Part shown: in pieces, positions 21,701 through 33,700 of the stretch | Numbering within the stretch: the stretch's first letter is position 1 | Layout of the letters: each line of letters starts with the position of its first letter | Source: Shinisaurus crocodilurus | Lineage: Eukaryota > Chordata > Lepidosauria > Squamata > Shinisauridae | NCBI GenBank assembly: GCA_021292165.1 | Contig: CM037878.1 | Coordinates: 237,799,546-237,863,545 of the forward strand | Direction of reading: 5' to 3' | Length of the DNA: 64,000 nt | The notes under the pieces: generated by a model | Database searches by the model: none | What the model saw: only the letters and a program-made list of their open reading frames with translations | What the model was told of the DNA's origin: nothing | Made by a program: the position numbers and the translations under genes

Positions 21701-24700
21701 CCAAGAGACTCATCGAGTCAACCTTTTGCAGTAGGAGATGGTCAAGCTTGGAAGGGGGAAAGGGCGAGTGGGGGGAGTGATTCAAGAGAATCAGCAGCGA
21801 CGGCGGCATCCCAAGCCCCTTCCATCCTTCCATCGGAAAGGATTAACTTCCCCCTTGCATTTTTGTGGTTCCGATCTTCCCTGTTGTTGGCTTGGAGTGA
21901 GATCTTGCCTTTAAGTCACAGAGTGGTTTGTGTTTTCTGTTTTGTTTTTTAAAATGAAGTTATTACAAGCAACACTTTATCTGTCCACTCAGAAATAAAC
22001 CACCACCCCTGTCCCCAGAAACAAAAGTGATCCTAGGGAGTTTAGCCTAACCTGATCTGAAAACAAAACAAAAAAACCATTCTCCAGCAGCAGAATCAAA
22101 CCCTGACTCCTTTTTCTTTTTCTTTTTCTTTCTATCTAAACTGTTTTAAGAACACCGCCTCCACGGGGCTCCCTGCTGGCTCGGCAAAGCAGTGGGAGGT
22201 TTCTAGCATAGATTTAAATTTGAAAGACGAGCAAGTCTCGTAACAGGAGCCACATGCGGCAGCTGCTCGTGTTGCGAGACTTGCTCGTCTTTCAAATTTA
22301 AATTTATGCAAAAAATTTCCTCGTCTTGTGAGAAGCTCGCAAACGGGTTACTCGCAATCCGAGGTATTACTGTATCCTGTTGGGTGAGTACAGATAACCA
22401 GCTTACTATGTAGTAGAGTTTTCTACCCTGTTATTGCTTGGTAATCAGTGTTACTACGACAAATGTAGTATATATATTTTTCTGCTACCTATTCACATGT
22501 GCAATGAATTTGGATATCTGGTAGTAAGGCTGCCCCACATTTATTACCTGTCTTTCCAGCACTCAAAGCGAAATATAGTATAACAAATAAAACTAACTCA
22601 ACAATTTTAAAAGAAAACCCACCAGTGCCAGTAAGAACAAATAAAACTAGGTGGAGGAATTGAAAGAACAAATGGAAGAGTTGTTTTCCACCTCTCAAAG
22701 GCCAATAAAGAGGGAGAAATGTAGTTCTCATGGGAGAAGTTCATTCTGTAGCTTCAGGGCAGTTGATATAAAGGCCCTGCGCCTTCCTGCTACAGTCCTG
22801 ACTCCTGACATTGTGATAAGCTGGAACACAGAGGCCTGAGTTCCATAGTTGGATGGTCATATGTTTGAGTAATCTATTGCTGGTGATGTTGAGTGGGGAA
22901 GGTTTTGTTACTATAATTTTGTTACTAAAGTTGTTCCTAAGAAATAGCTTGTCTCCTCTGATTTTTCTCCTGTCACAATTCTATATTTAATTTATGTTTA
23001 ATTATTTAAATATATTTTATTTAATTATTTAAATATTTGCAGTTTTCACAAGATATTTTAACTTCTTTATTTGTGTATTTTATTTTTTTAACCAAGAAAC
23101 TATAGTTTCTAATAATTCTAAAATAACTCGACACCCTTGAACGTTGCCTGAGTTCGATAATGGGCTGGATGAGGGTGAACAGGCTGAGATTAAATCCAGA
23201 TATGGCAGAGGTGCTCTTGATCAGTAGAAAGCCTGGCTTGGGAACTGGGCTTCAACCTGTTCTGGATGGGGTCACGCTCCCCCTGAAAGATCAAGTTCAT
23301 ACCTTGGGTGTGCTCCTGGATCTTCACATGGCAGCAGTGGTGAGGAGTGTGTCTGCAAACTACATCTACTGCTCCAGCTGTGACTGTTCCTGAGTCAGTC
23401 TGATCTTGCAGTAGTGGGCAGTATCCAATACTGCCCGCCCACTAGCGGGACCTCCCACTTGTGCAATAGGAAACTAGCAGTTCCCAAAGCAATCAGAAAT
23501 GAGCCGAAATGCTCATTTCAAAAAGGGCACAGATCAGCGGAGCCTGCAGAAGGAAGCTCTGCTGACTAGCCTAGTTCTGGAAATGAGCATTTCTGCTTGT
23601 TTCCGGGATTACTTCAAGAAGTGCTACTTCCCCATTGAGCTAGTGGTGGGTCCCACTTGCATAATGGAACCCATGGAGGTAGAGCAGCCCGGTTGGATAC
23701 TAACCAGTTATCCATACCTTGATTACATCACAGTTAGACTATTGCAATATGGTCTTCATGGGGCTATCTTTGAAAAATGTCTGGAAGCTTCACTTGGTGC
23801 AAAATGCACCAGCTAGGCTGCTAACTAGTATACAGTTTTGTGATCATATCACCTATTGGGTGAAAGATCTGCAAGTTCTGCACTGGTTGCCAGTTGTTTT
23901 CTGAGCTGGATTCAAGGTGTTGTTTTTAACCTTTAAAGTTCTAAACGGCTTAAGCTCTAGCTATCTGAGGGGCTACCTATCTTGCTATGAACATGTTCAG
24001 TTGCTAAGATCAGTAGGAGAGTCCCTTTTGAGGACGCCCTCTGTTGCAGAGGCCTGCTAGTCAGGCACACAGGAAAGGGCTTTCTACTGTGTTGCTCTCA
24101 GACTCTGGAATGCACTCCTGTTGGAGCTACAACTGGTTGCCACTCTGCATTTAGGAAAGGGCTCAAGACGCATCTTTTTAATTTGGCTTTTAAAATTATT
24201 TTTAAGGTGCTTTTTAAGGTCTTTGTGATGCTTGGTTTTTTATTTTATCTTTCTAAAACTGCCTTGATTGGTTTTTCCGGAAAGGCAGTATAATGTTTTA
24301 AATAAATAAATACATTAAAAGGGTGTGCATGTGTGAATTGAGTGTGTATTCCATTACTCTTTTTTCAGTGTGTATGGTTCAATAATGGCTCTCAAAGCAG
24401 TTCACAATAATAAAATCATTGAGTGGCTGGGTGACTGGCCAGATGGGCGATTCATAAATGTAATAATAATTAAAATCTGATTTATTTTTTTATTTCAAAC
24501 TTTCACATTATGTGAAATATGAAGAATATATTTTTAAGTATACACTATCGTTCTAATAAGGATTTGAATGTTGTATGCAGTCATTTCACTTTTATTTTGT
24601 GAGAAGAAATTGTGGTTTCAAAGAAGTGTACCTTAAGAATAGCTGCTGTGTTTACGATAGATAGTGAAACTCTTAGGGTGCCAACTCTGGCATTTGAGTG

Positions 24701-27700
24701 CAAAAGTGTTGCTTGTGGTGGATTGTTGGGGGAGGGGGTGTTATTCAGGAAAAATCTTATTGAAAGATTTTGTGCAGATTAATTCTGCCCCCTCCTTTCC
24801 TGGTGCACTCTTAAGTGGGTACTATGAGAAGTAGAGGCTCCCAATCCAAGCTTCTTAGGCATGGACAAATCTTGCAGGTATAGGTGCATGGTCCATAAGG
24901 TTTAGAAAGCTGGCGTTCTCAAAAAAATTGAGATGTAAAGATATAAGGTTAAATCCAATGTCATGCTGGCGGGCAACTGCTAGTGCAATGGGACTTTCTT
25001 CATCTCCCTTCTACGCAGCCTGAAAATCTGCTCTAGAGGGTTTCCCAGCCCTCCAGACAGATTTTGAGGGTGTTCAGGGAACTTCAAGGGGGGGGGGCAA
25101 TCACCTCCTCCTGGTTCCGCTGATGGAGTTGCTTCCGCCAGCGTAATGACAGTATTGGATACAACCCATAGTTACAAACTCTCCATATTTATACTGTGGA
25201 AGAGGGAAACTACTCTGTACGACCTGTCTCAGGTATATGTTTCTTCTTAAAAAATGCTACCTCTTGCAGGGAGCTGTTCTGTGAAGAAGCCCGTGTTACA
25301 TAGAACTGTGTATTAATCATAATTAACTTTATTTTTTGTAAGGTCATGTGAAATTAAGTGGAAAATTTCATGTGTGGCAACAAACCGAGCTATTTTTTTC
25401 TGGCACCCAGTTTTGCTGAATCATTCACTGGGCTTGAGTTTGTTGTGGCCCATAGCTTTCAGTTATATTATACGTCATCACTTATTCATCATCTATATAT
25501 ATAAAAGAACGTGTCCTGACTGACTGACTGACTGATTGACTGACTCATCAACGCCCAGCTCAAACCGTTTGATCTAGGAACGTGAAATTTTGAAGGGACA
25601 TTGCTTTTATGACGTAGACACCCACTAAGGAAGGATTTTTGGAAATTCTGTCCCTAAGGGGGTGAAAAAAGGGGGCAAAATCGCCCCACTCTCATATCTC
25701 CTGTGGGCAAAACAACAGGGGAGCAATTATGCAAATCAGCCTCACCTCAGAATTGCTGCAGGAGCCAATAGGAGCAGTTATGCAAATATCCCATACGACA
25801 CTTAGAATGTTCATATGAATTCCTGCAGGAGCCAATAGGGGTGGGTATGCAAATCTCCCCTCGGCCATTTAGAATGTTCTCTGAGGGGGTGAAAAGGGAG
25901 GGAAACTTTTTAAATGACTGGCTGACTGTTGTGTGTGGGGCGTCGTCGCATAGGCTCCATCACGTTTTGACGGATCTACCCCAAACTTGGCACAGTCACT
26001 CTTCATCACCTGTAGACTCTCAGGATTAACCTGATTTTTCTTTAAGATCAGATATTTCTGTCAGAAAAGTTTTCTGCTGCCAGCACCCAGCCAAAACGTT
26101 ACACTTTCAGTCAGAGAATGACTTGTGTGTGGGGCGTCCCAAATCCTGTGTGTCTGTGTGTACGGGCGTTTGCGTGCGTCGCATAGGCTCCTACACGGTT
26201 AGACGGATCCATCCCAAACCTGGCACGCATACTCTCCATCACCCAAGGACAAAGACTGGCGGGTTCAACTCTCCGAAAAAGCCATCACTGTGCCTGTACG
26301 GCCCAAAATAGATGATAGCCAATGGCGTCACTTGGAATGTTTGCAGGGGCCATTCAGAAGCGGTTATGCAAATCACTCCAACGACATTTAGAATGTTCGT
26401 ATGAACTGCCGCCACAGGGGCCCAATCAGGAGTGGATATGCAAATCTCTCCTACATCAAAACAGAATGTTCATATGAACTGCAGCCGGGGCCTACACGGG
26501 GGGGGGATTTCATTGTTGGGTAGTCCCGGGGGGGGAGTTGGGATTACATTGTTGGGTAGTCCCGAGGGGGAGGGCGAACAGGGATTTCATTGCTGTGTAG
26601 TCCCGGGGGGGGTGTGCAAACTTGGATTTCATTGTTGCGTAGTCCGGGGGGGAGAGCAGGGATTTAATTGTGTAGCCCCGGGGGGGGAGCAGGGATTTCA
26701 CTGTTGTGTAGTCCCGGGGGGGAGCAGGGATTTCACTGTTGTGTAGTCCCGGAGGGGAGCAGGGATTTTACTGTTGTGTAGTCCCGGGGTGGAGCAGGGA
26801 TTTCACTGTTGTGTAGTCCCGAGTGGGGGAGCTGGGATTACATTGTGTAGTCCCGGGGGGGGAGCAGGGATTTCATTGTGAAGTCCCGGGGGGGAGCAGG
26901 GATTTCACTGTTGTGTAGTCCCGGGGGGGGGGAGCAGGGATTTCAGTATGTAGTCCCTGGGGCGAGCAGGGATTTCATTGTGCAGTCCCGGGGGGCGCAC
27001 TGAGATTTGATTGTGTAGTCCTGGGGGAGGGGAGGAAAGCAGGGATTTCATTGTACAGTCCTGGAGGGGGGAGCAGGGAATTCATTGTTGTGTAGTCCTG
27101 TGGGGGGGAGCTGGGATTTCATTGTTGTGTGGACCCAAGGGAGCTGGGATTTCACTGTTGTGTAGTCCCGGACGGGGGGAAACAGGGATTTCACTGAGTA
27201 GTCCCGGGGGGGGGCAGGGATTTCATTGTTGTGCAGCCCCGGGGGGGGAGCAGGGATTTCATTGTGTAGTCCTTGGGGGAGCAGGGATTTCATTGTGCAG
27301 TCCCAGGGGGGGAGCAGGGATTTCATTGTGCAGTCCCAGGGGGGGAGCAGGGATTTCATTGTGCAGTCCCAGGGGGTGGAGCTGGGATTTCATTGTGCAG
27401 TCCCGGGGGAGCTGGGATTCCATCATGTTTCTTTTAAAAACAATTGTACCAAATACTAAAATCCACGCGAGCAAAGCCACGGGCAACAGCTAGTTTGGTA
27501 TATAATAAAATAGCAAAATGATATTTATATTGGACCGCAACACATACAAGTATCCTCATTGAGGTTTCTAGTCATCAATAGTAGCATTGCTCTGCTACAG
27601 AAATATACGCTACTCAATTGTAATTAAAAAAAACAAAAACATTTAGTTATATGAAAATATTTAGTTATATTAACACTTGATATTGTGCACATTTGCTCAC

Positions 27701-30700
27701 CACAAATACGCTACCCTTCCGTTCTAACCTTCAGAAAAGATGGTTAAAGGCATAATCCTATGGTCCCTGGAGAGTGTCCCAGGGACCATAGGATATTTTG
27801 GAATCCCCTTCGTGTGGTTGTAGACACTGCTACGACCTCAGGAAGGGGATTCTAACATCCTATCCCTCCCCTCACCCCATAGCTGCCACTGTGGAAAGAA
27901 CCACTGTGACCTTGGACAACCTCATAGAGGTCGAAAAGGGGCATTCCACTGGGCGGGGAAGAGGAGAAGAGAGGCCAGGATCCTTAGAATCCTGGCCTGT
28001 CCCCGCCCACTGCAGTGAGCTAGACAGGTTAAAAGGCCTGTCCAGCTGGGGGAGTTTTTGGGAGGAGGAGGAATGGGAGACAAGATTGGAGGCTTTAGGT
28101 TTCCCTAAAAAAAAAATTGTGTAGGTGTACTTTTAATTTTGTCTGATCCCAAGAATCTATTTCTGCTGCTGCGCTTTTTAATAATTCAGTTGTTCCTTTT
28201 AAATTTATTTTATTTTATTATGCCCCCCCCCCTAAAATGGCTCTCAAGCCTCCCTGTGGAGGGAATTCCAGAATGCTGGGGCAGGCACTGAGAAGGCCCT
28301 CTCCCGTGTTCTCACCAGGCACGCCTGTGAAGGTGGTGGAATCGAGAGAAGGGCCTCCCCTGAGGATCTCAAAGTGTAGGCAGGCACATAGGGAAGAATA
28401 CAGTCTTTCAAATAAGCTGGACCCAAGCCGTATAGAGCTTTATAGGTCATAACCAGCACTTTGAATTGTGCCCAGAAACAGACTGGGAGCCAGTGAAGCT
28501 GTTGTAACAGAGGAGCTGTATGCTCCCTGTAACCAGCCCCAGTCAACATAGTAACCTGGTCTTCTCTAATATCCATGAAAGGTAGCCTACATTTATGATG
28601 TAGGGTGATAGCAGCAATCTACAGATGGTTATACCTGACCTAAATGTCCATCAAGAGTTCCTGCATTAAAAGGTAAATTTGAGTTTCATCCTTCAGGTGG
28701 ATTTTCATTCCGCATTATGTTTTGTAGCAAGCTGTTTGTCTTGTGTTTGTCTTGAATACTATAAATGCTTTTCACAGTTTTATCGCTTAGGGCTCAATCC
28801 TATGGCCCTCTGACATTGCCTGGGGGCCCATAGGAGAAGTTGAACTCCTTTTGTGACCTCGGAAATCCCCTTGCCCACCCCCCAAACTTGCAGCTGGTGC
28901 GGTCCTTTCTGCACCGGCTGGGAACTAAAGCTGGAAGACCGACTTTGGTTCCGGGCAGGGGGGTGTTCCTGGGGGTGGGGAGGGAAGGAACGAGGCATCA
29001 CCAGCTTCCGAGGCATCCAGGTGGTGCCCAGCATCTCCTCCTTGCGAGGAGAGGCTAAAACATTTAGATGGCTGAAATCGGCCATCTAAATGTTTTTGAG
29101 GGTGAGGGGAGCGCAGTGGCAGTCTTATCCACTGCACTCCTCCCGCCCTCAATTGGATGCTCATAATCCTCTAGGTTCACAGGCTAATGGGCAGCCAAAT
29201 AGGCTGGGGCTGCCAATCACAGACTAATAATGCTGCTCCTGGATCCTGTTAAATGTAATATCAGTTGTCTGTCTGAATCTGTTTCAGGAGTAATTGTCAG
29301 TCTCTCATGCCAGAGTAACCAGTGATGTGGGTTTTGGAGAAAATTTTGAATTGAAACAGAATTTTTTCCAGTGCAAATTAAGTTAATTTGCATAGTGTCA
29401 TTGCATGGGAAAATTTCCAGTTTGCATTGAAAAAAATTCTGATGCCCTAGAGAGATCTAATTTAGCATGTTTATTTTACTTATATTTAGTAAACAACAAA
29501 GCTAAAAAAAAGTACCCCGTTAATTTTTGTCCCAATACACCACAAGTATTTGACCTGAAAAGTTTGAGGGGGAAATTAAAGCACTCTTAATGTGATTTAA
29601 AATTTATATTATGTAGAATTTTTATTGGAAGACAATAGCATGTACGTCACTTAGGGCACAGCCCTATGGAGATAAGTGTGAGCCCCTGAACTCGGAGGCT
29701 TATGCTCATCCAATGCAGAGCGGGAGGAGCAGCAGAGGCGATCTGCATTTTCACTGGACAGCAGTTTTCGGACATCTAGCAATGGTGTTTTGGATGGGGA
29801 GGGAAGGAGGCTGGAGAGGCTTCAGGATACCTTGTATCCCTTCTCTGCCCCCTGAAATGCCCCCTTTAAACCCTCTCTGAGGTTGCTTTGAAACTGCCAA
29901 GCTTCCCTAATATTGTATTTATTTTCTTTATTTATATCCCACCTTTTTTTCCCTGCAAGGAACCCAAGGCAGCTTACATAATACTCCTACTCTCCATTTG
30001 ATCCTTACAACAACTCTGTGAGGTAGGTTAGGTGACTTGCCCAAAGTCACCCAGTGAGCTCATGGCCTAGTGGGGACTCGAACCCGGGTTGCCTGAGTCC
30101 CTGTCCAGCACTCTAACCACTATGCCACACTGGCTCATATGCATTTGCAATTTGCATGCATTCATTTTTACTAATAAATTTACAAAATGGAAATTTTCTG
30201 CAGAAAAATTATTTTCTGCACTAGAAAATTTTCCACACACATCACTGCAAATAACTATTCATTGGGGAATATTCCTAATTTTTAGAGTTTGGTGAAACTT
30301 CTTTGATTTTAATTTCTGCTCATAATGCTTTTTTCACTGTATTCAAATTACGGTATACAACATTTATAGTGATATTACGGTAAAATTCTAATTTCTTATT
30401 TGAATTGTCATGAGATTAATTGGAGAGCACAGTTAAACTTTAAATCTATCTCTTTTTACCTATTGTCCACAAAAAGTATTTACAGTCATGCCTTGGATTG
30501 AGAGCATAATTCGTTCCGGAAAGGTGCTTGTAATCCAAAACACTCTTATATCTTACAAAATCCCCCCAAAAAAATTTGTACAGAGATTTTTAATTTAAGC
30601 CATACTACAGTACTTGTCTTGCAAGACGTCGCTTGTATATCAAGTCAAAAAAATTTAAATAAATATTAAAAATTTTGCTTGTCTTGCAAAATGCTCTCAA

Positions 30701-33700
30701 ACCAAGTTACTTGTAATCCAAGGTATTACTGTATTTCAAAGACATTCTATCATTTTCCCTCCCCCTGTGATTAAATAGTTTCTAAAATAACTTAAAATAA
30801 TCTCCGACAGCCATTCCAGCAGGCTGCATCGATGGAGATGAGAGGCAGAACAGGGCCATTCCACCTGCCCTGCTGAAGACCTCCTTCATAAAGGCTTCCT
30901 TCCCCTCAGCCGTCACCACCAGCATCATTCCAGCAGGCTGAACTGAGGGAGAGTAGGGCCATTGTACCAGCCCTGCTAAAATAATTATTTTTTTCCCCTT
31001 CTTCCCTCCCCATTCCATTTTCCTTGTGTGTTGTGTCTTTTTAGATTGTAAGCCTGCGTGCACGGACTGTTTTGTTTAACTGGTTAGATGTAAGCTCTGG
31101 AAGCCTTTTGGCTGAGGAGCAGCATTAAAATACTTCAAATAAATAATAAATTATTGTTCAGGTACAAAGGAATCCAATTAATAAATGATTGTTTAGGTAT
31201 AGAGCAATCCTGGTGGGTGGGGAGAAGACATTTCCATTACTTTAATTTCCATGCTGAGGCTGCTTCTGGAGCTCCAGCTCGGGACTTCATGGCCTCCATG
31301 ACATCCATGGGACTGTCTCAGTTTGTCATTGGCCCAACACATGAAGCAGGGCATACCCTTGACTTGGTCTTTGCTCCAGGCTGTGAGATGGGTAGTCTTG
31401 AATGGGGGGGGGGGGAGTCCAAGTAACCCCATTGTCATGGTCAGACCATTTCCTGGTGAGGTTTGAACTCACGGCATTACTTCCCTCTCGCAGGGGTGGG
31501 GGACCCATTCAGATGGTCTGCCCCAGGAGACTGATGGAATCCAAAGGATTTCTGAATGCTCTTGGGAATTTCCCAGTAGATAGAGCTGGTGATTCAGCTG
31601 AGGCCCTGGTCTCACTGTGGAACAGTAGGATGCGGAGGGCCATTGACTCGATCGCTCCTGAGTACCCACTCTAGCTCTGTAGAAGCCGCTATGCTCCTTG
31701 GTAAACTGGGGAGCTGCAGTCGATGAAACAGGCTGGACATTGGCTAGAGCGCAAATGGTGTAAGGCTCGAAGCTAAGATGACCGAGCAAGCTCTAGAGCA
31801 CATAATCGTGCCTATTGCTTGGCAGTGCAGGCAGCAAAGAAGCATTACTTTGCTGCCTCCATTGCATCCTCAAGTAGCTGTCCAACGGAGCTCTTTCGGG
31901 TGGTCCAGGGGCTGTTAACCCTCTCCCCGTTGAATGGGGCCTTGGCCTCTTCAAAGTCCCACTGTGACCTTTTTGCATCGCACTTTGAGGAGAAAATCGC
32001 TCGTGTCTGCAGCAAACTTGACACTAGCACAGCTCCAGTTGAGGTATCTGATGCCACCATCTGCCTGATTTTATGGGATCAATTTCAGTTGCTGCTGCCT
32101 GATAATGTGGACAAAGTGCTTGCAGCAATGCGACCAACCATGTGCCCTCTCAATCCTTGCCCCTCCTGTCTTATAAAAGCTAGCCAAGGGGGTTTGGCTG
32201 GCTGGGTCCAGGGAGTGGTAAACGTATCTCTATGTGAAGGGGTGGTTCCTGCTGTCCTTAAGGAGGCAGTAGTGTGACCACTCCTGAAAAAATCCACTCT
32301 GGACCCAACGCTATTTGATAAATACTACCCAGTCACAAATACCCCTTTCTTAGGGAAGGTTCTTGAGATGGTCGTGGTGAAGCAACTGCAAACACTCTTG
32401 GAGGATTCTGATTATCTAGACCCCTTCCACTCTGGGTTTTGAGCTGGTTATGGGACTGAATCAGCCTTGGTCACTCTGATGGATGACCTTCATCAGGTGA
32501 AGGATAGTGGGAGTGCGATCCTGTTAATTCTACTCGATCTCTCAGCAGCTTTCAACACCATCAACCATGGTATCCTCCTGGATTGACTCCGCGGGTTGGG
32601 CATTGGAGACACTGTGTTACAGTGGTTCTGGTCCTACCTGCGGGGTCAATTTCAGAGAGTACAATTGGGTGACTATTCTTCGGACCCTTGGAAATTGCGC
32701 TATGGGGTTCTGTAGGGTACCATCTTGTCCCCGATGTTGTTTAGATCCAGTGTGGCGTAGTGGTTAGAGTGTTGGACTGGGACTCGGGAGATCCGGGTTC
32801 TAGTCCCCGCTCAGCCATGAAACTCACTGGGTGACTTTGGGCCAGTCACTGCCTCTCAGCCTAACCTACCTCACAGGGTTGTTGTGAGGATAAAATGGAG
32901 AGGAGGAGGAGGATTATGTAAGCCGCCTTGAGTTCCTTGTAGGAAAAAAGGCGGGGTATAAATGTAATAAATAAATAAATTTAACATCTATATGAAGCCA
33001 CTGGGAGTGGTCATTAGGGGATTTGGAGCCAAGTGCTATCAGTACGCTGATGACACACAGCTCTGTCTCCCTGTGACAACTGAATCAGGAGAGGCTGTAC
33101 AAGTCCTGGATCAGTGTTTGAACTCAGTGATGGGCTGGATGAGGGCCAATAAACTGAGGCTGAATCCTGGCAAGACAGAAGCCCTGTGGGTGAGTGGTTT
33201 CCGAGTTTGGGAGATAGGCTTATTGCCTGGGCTGGATGGGGTTGGTCTCTCTTTTCAAGATCAGGTTCATAGTCTGGGGGTACTCCTAGATCCATCATTG
33301 TCCCTGGAGTCCCAAATGACTGCGGCAGCTCGGAGTGCCTTTTACCATCTTTGATTGGTTCGCCAGCTATGGCCTCTCCTGGACAGGGATAGCTTGGCCA
33401 CAGTGATACAGGCAATAGTAACCTCAAGACTGGATTACTGCAATGCGTTTTATGTGGGGCTGCCCTTAAGGCTGCTCTGTAAGCTCGAGCTAGTGCAGAA
33501 TGCAGCAGCTCGGCTGTTGTCGGGATCTGCCCCCTTTCAGCATGCAATTCCTTTGCTGAAGGAACTGCACTGGCTGCCTATTCGCTACCGGGTCAGGTTT
33601 AAGTGTGGCAGTTCCATTTCTGTGGAACTCCCTGCCTCTGGAGTTCAGGCAGGCTCCAACATTGTGCTGCTTTTGACGTCTGCTGAAGACCTTGTTTCAG

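Noticed and set aside
21275..21952. 225-codon open frame with Ser/Arg-rich product
   Set aside because: Falls inside the 1.3-kb foldback element, where GC-rich inverted arms give open frames on both strands.
26500..27420. CRISPR-like repeat array
   Set aside because: The units are directly adjacent variable minisatellite repeats without unique spacers, inside a Helitron in a vertebrate intron.
26432..27493. Glycine-rich repetitive proteins on both strands across the minisatellite
   Set aside because: The repeat unit length and composition create periodic open frames in several phases at once. There is no single conserved frame, and unit lengths vary by non-multiples of three.
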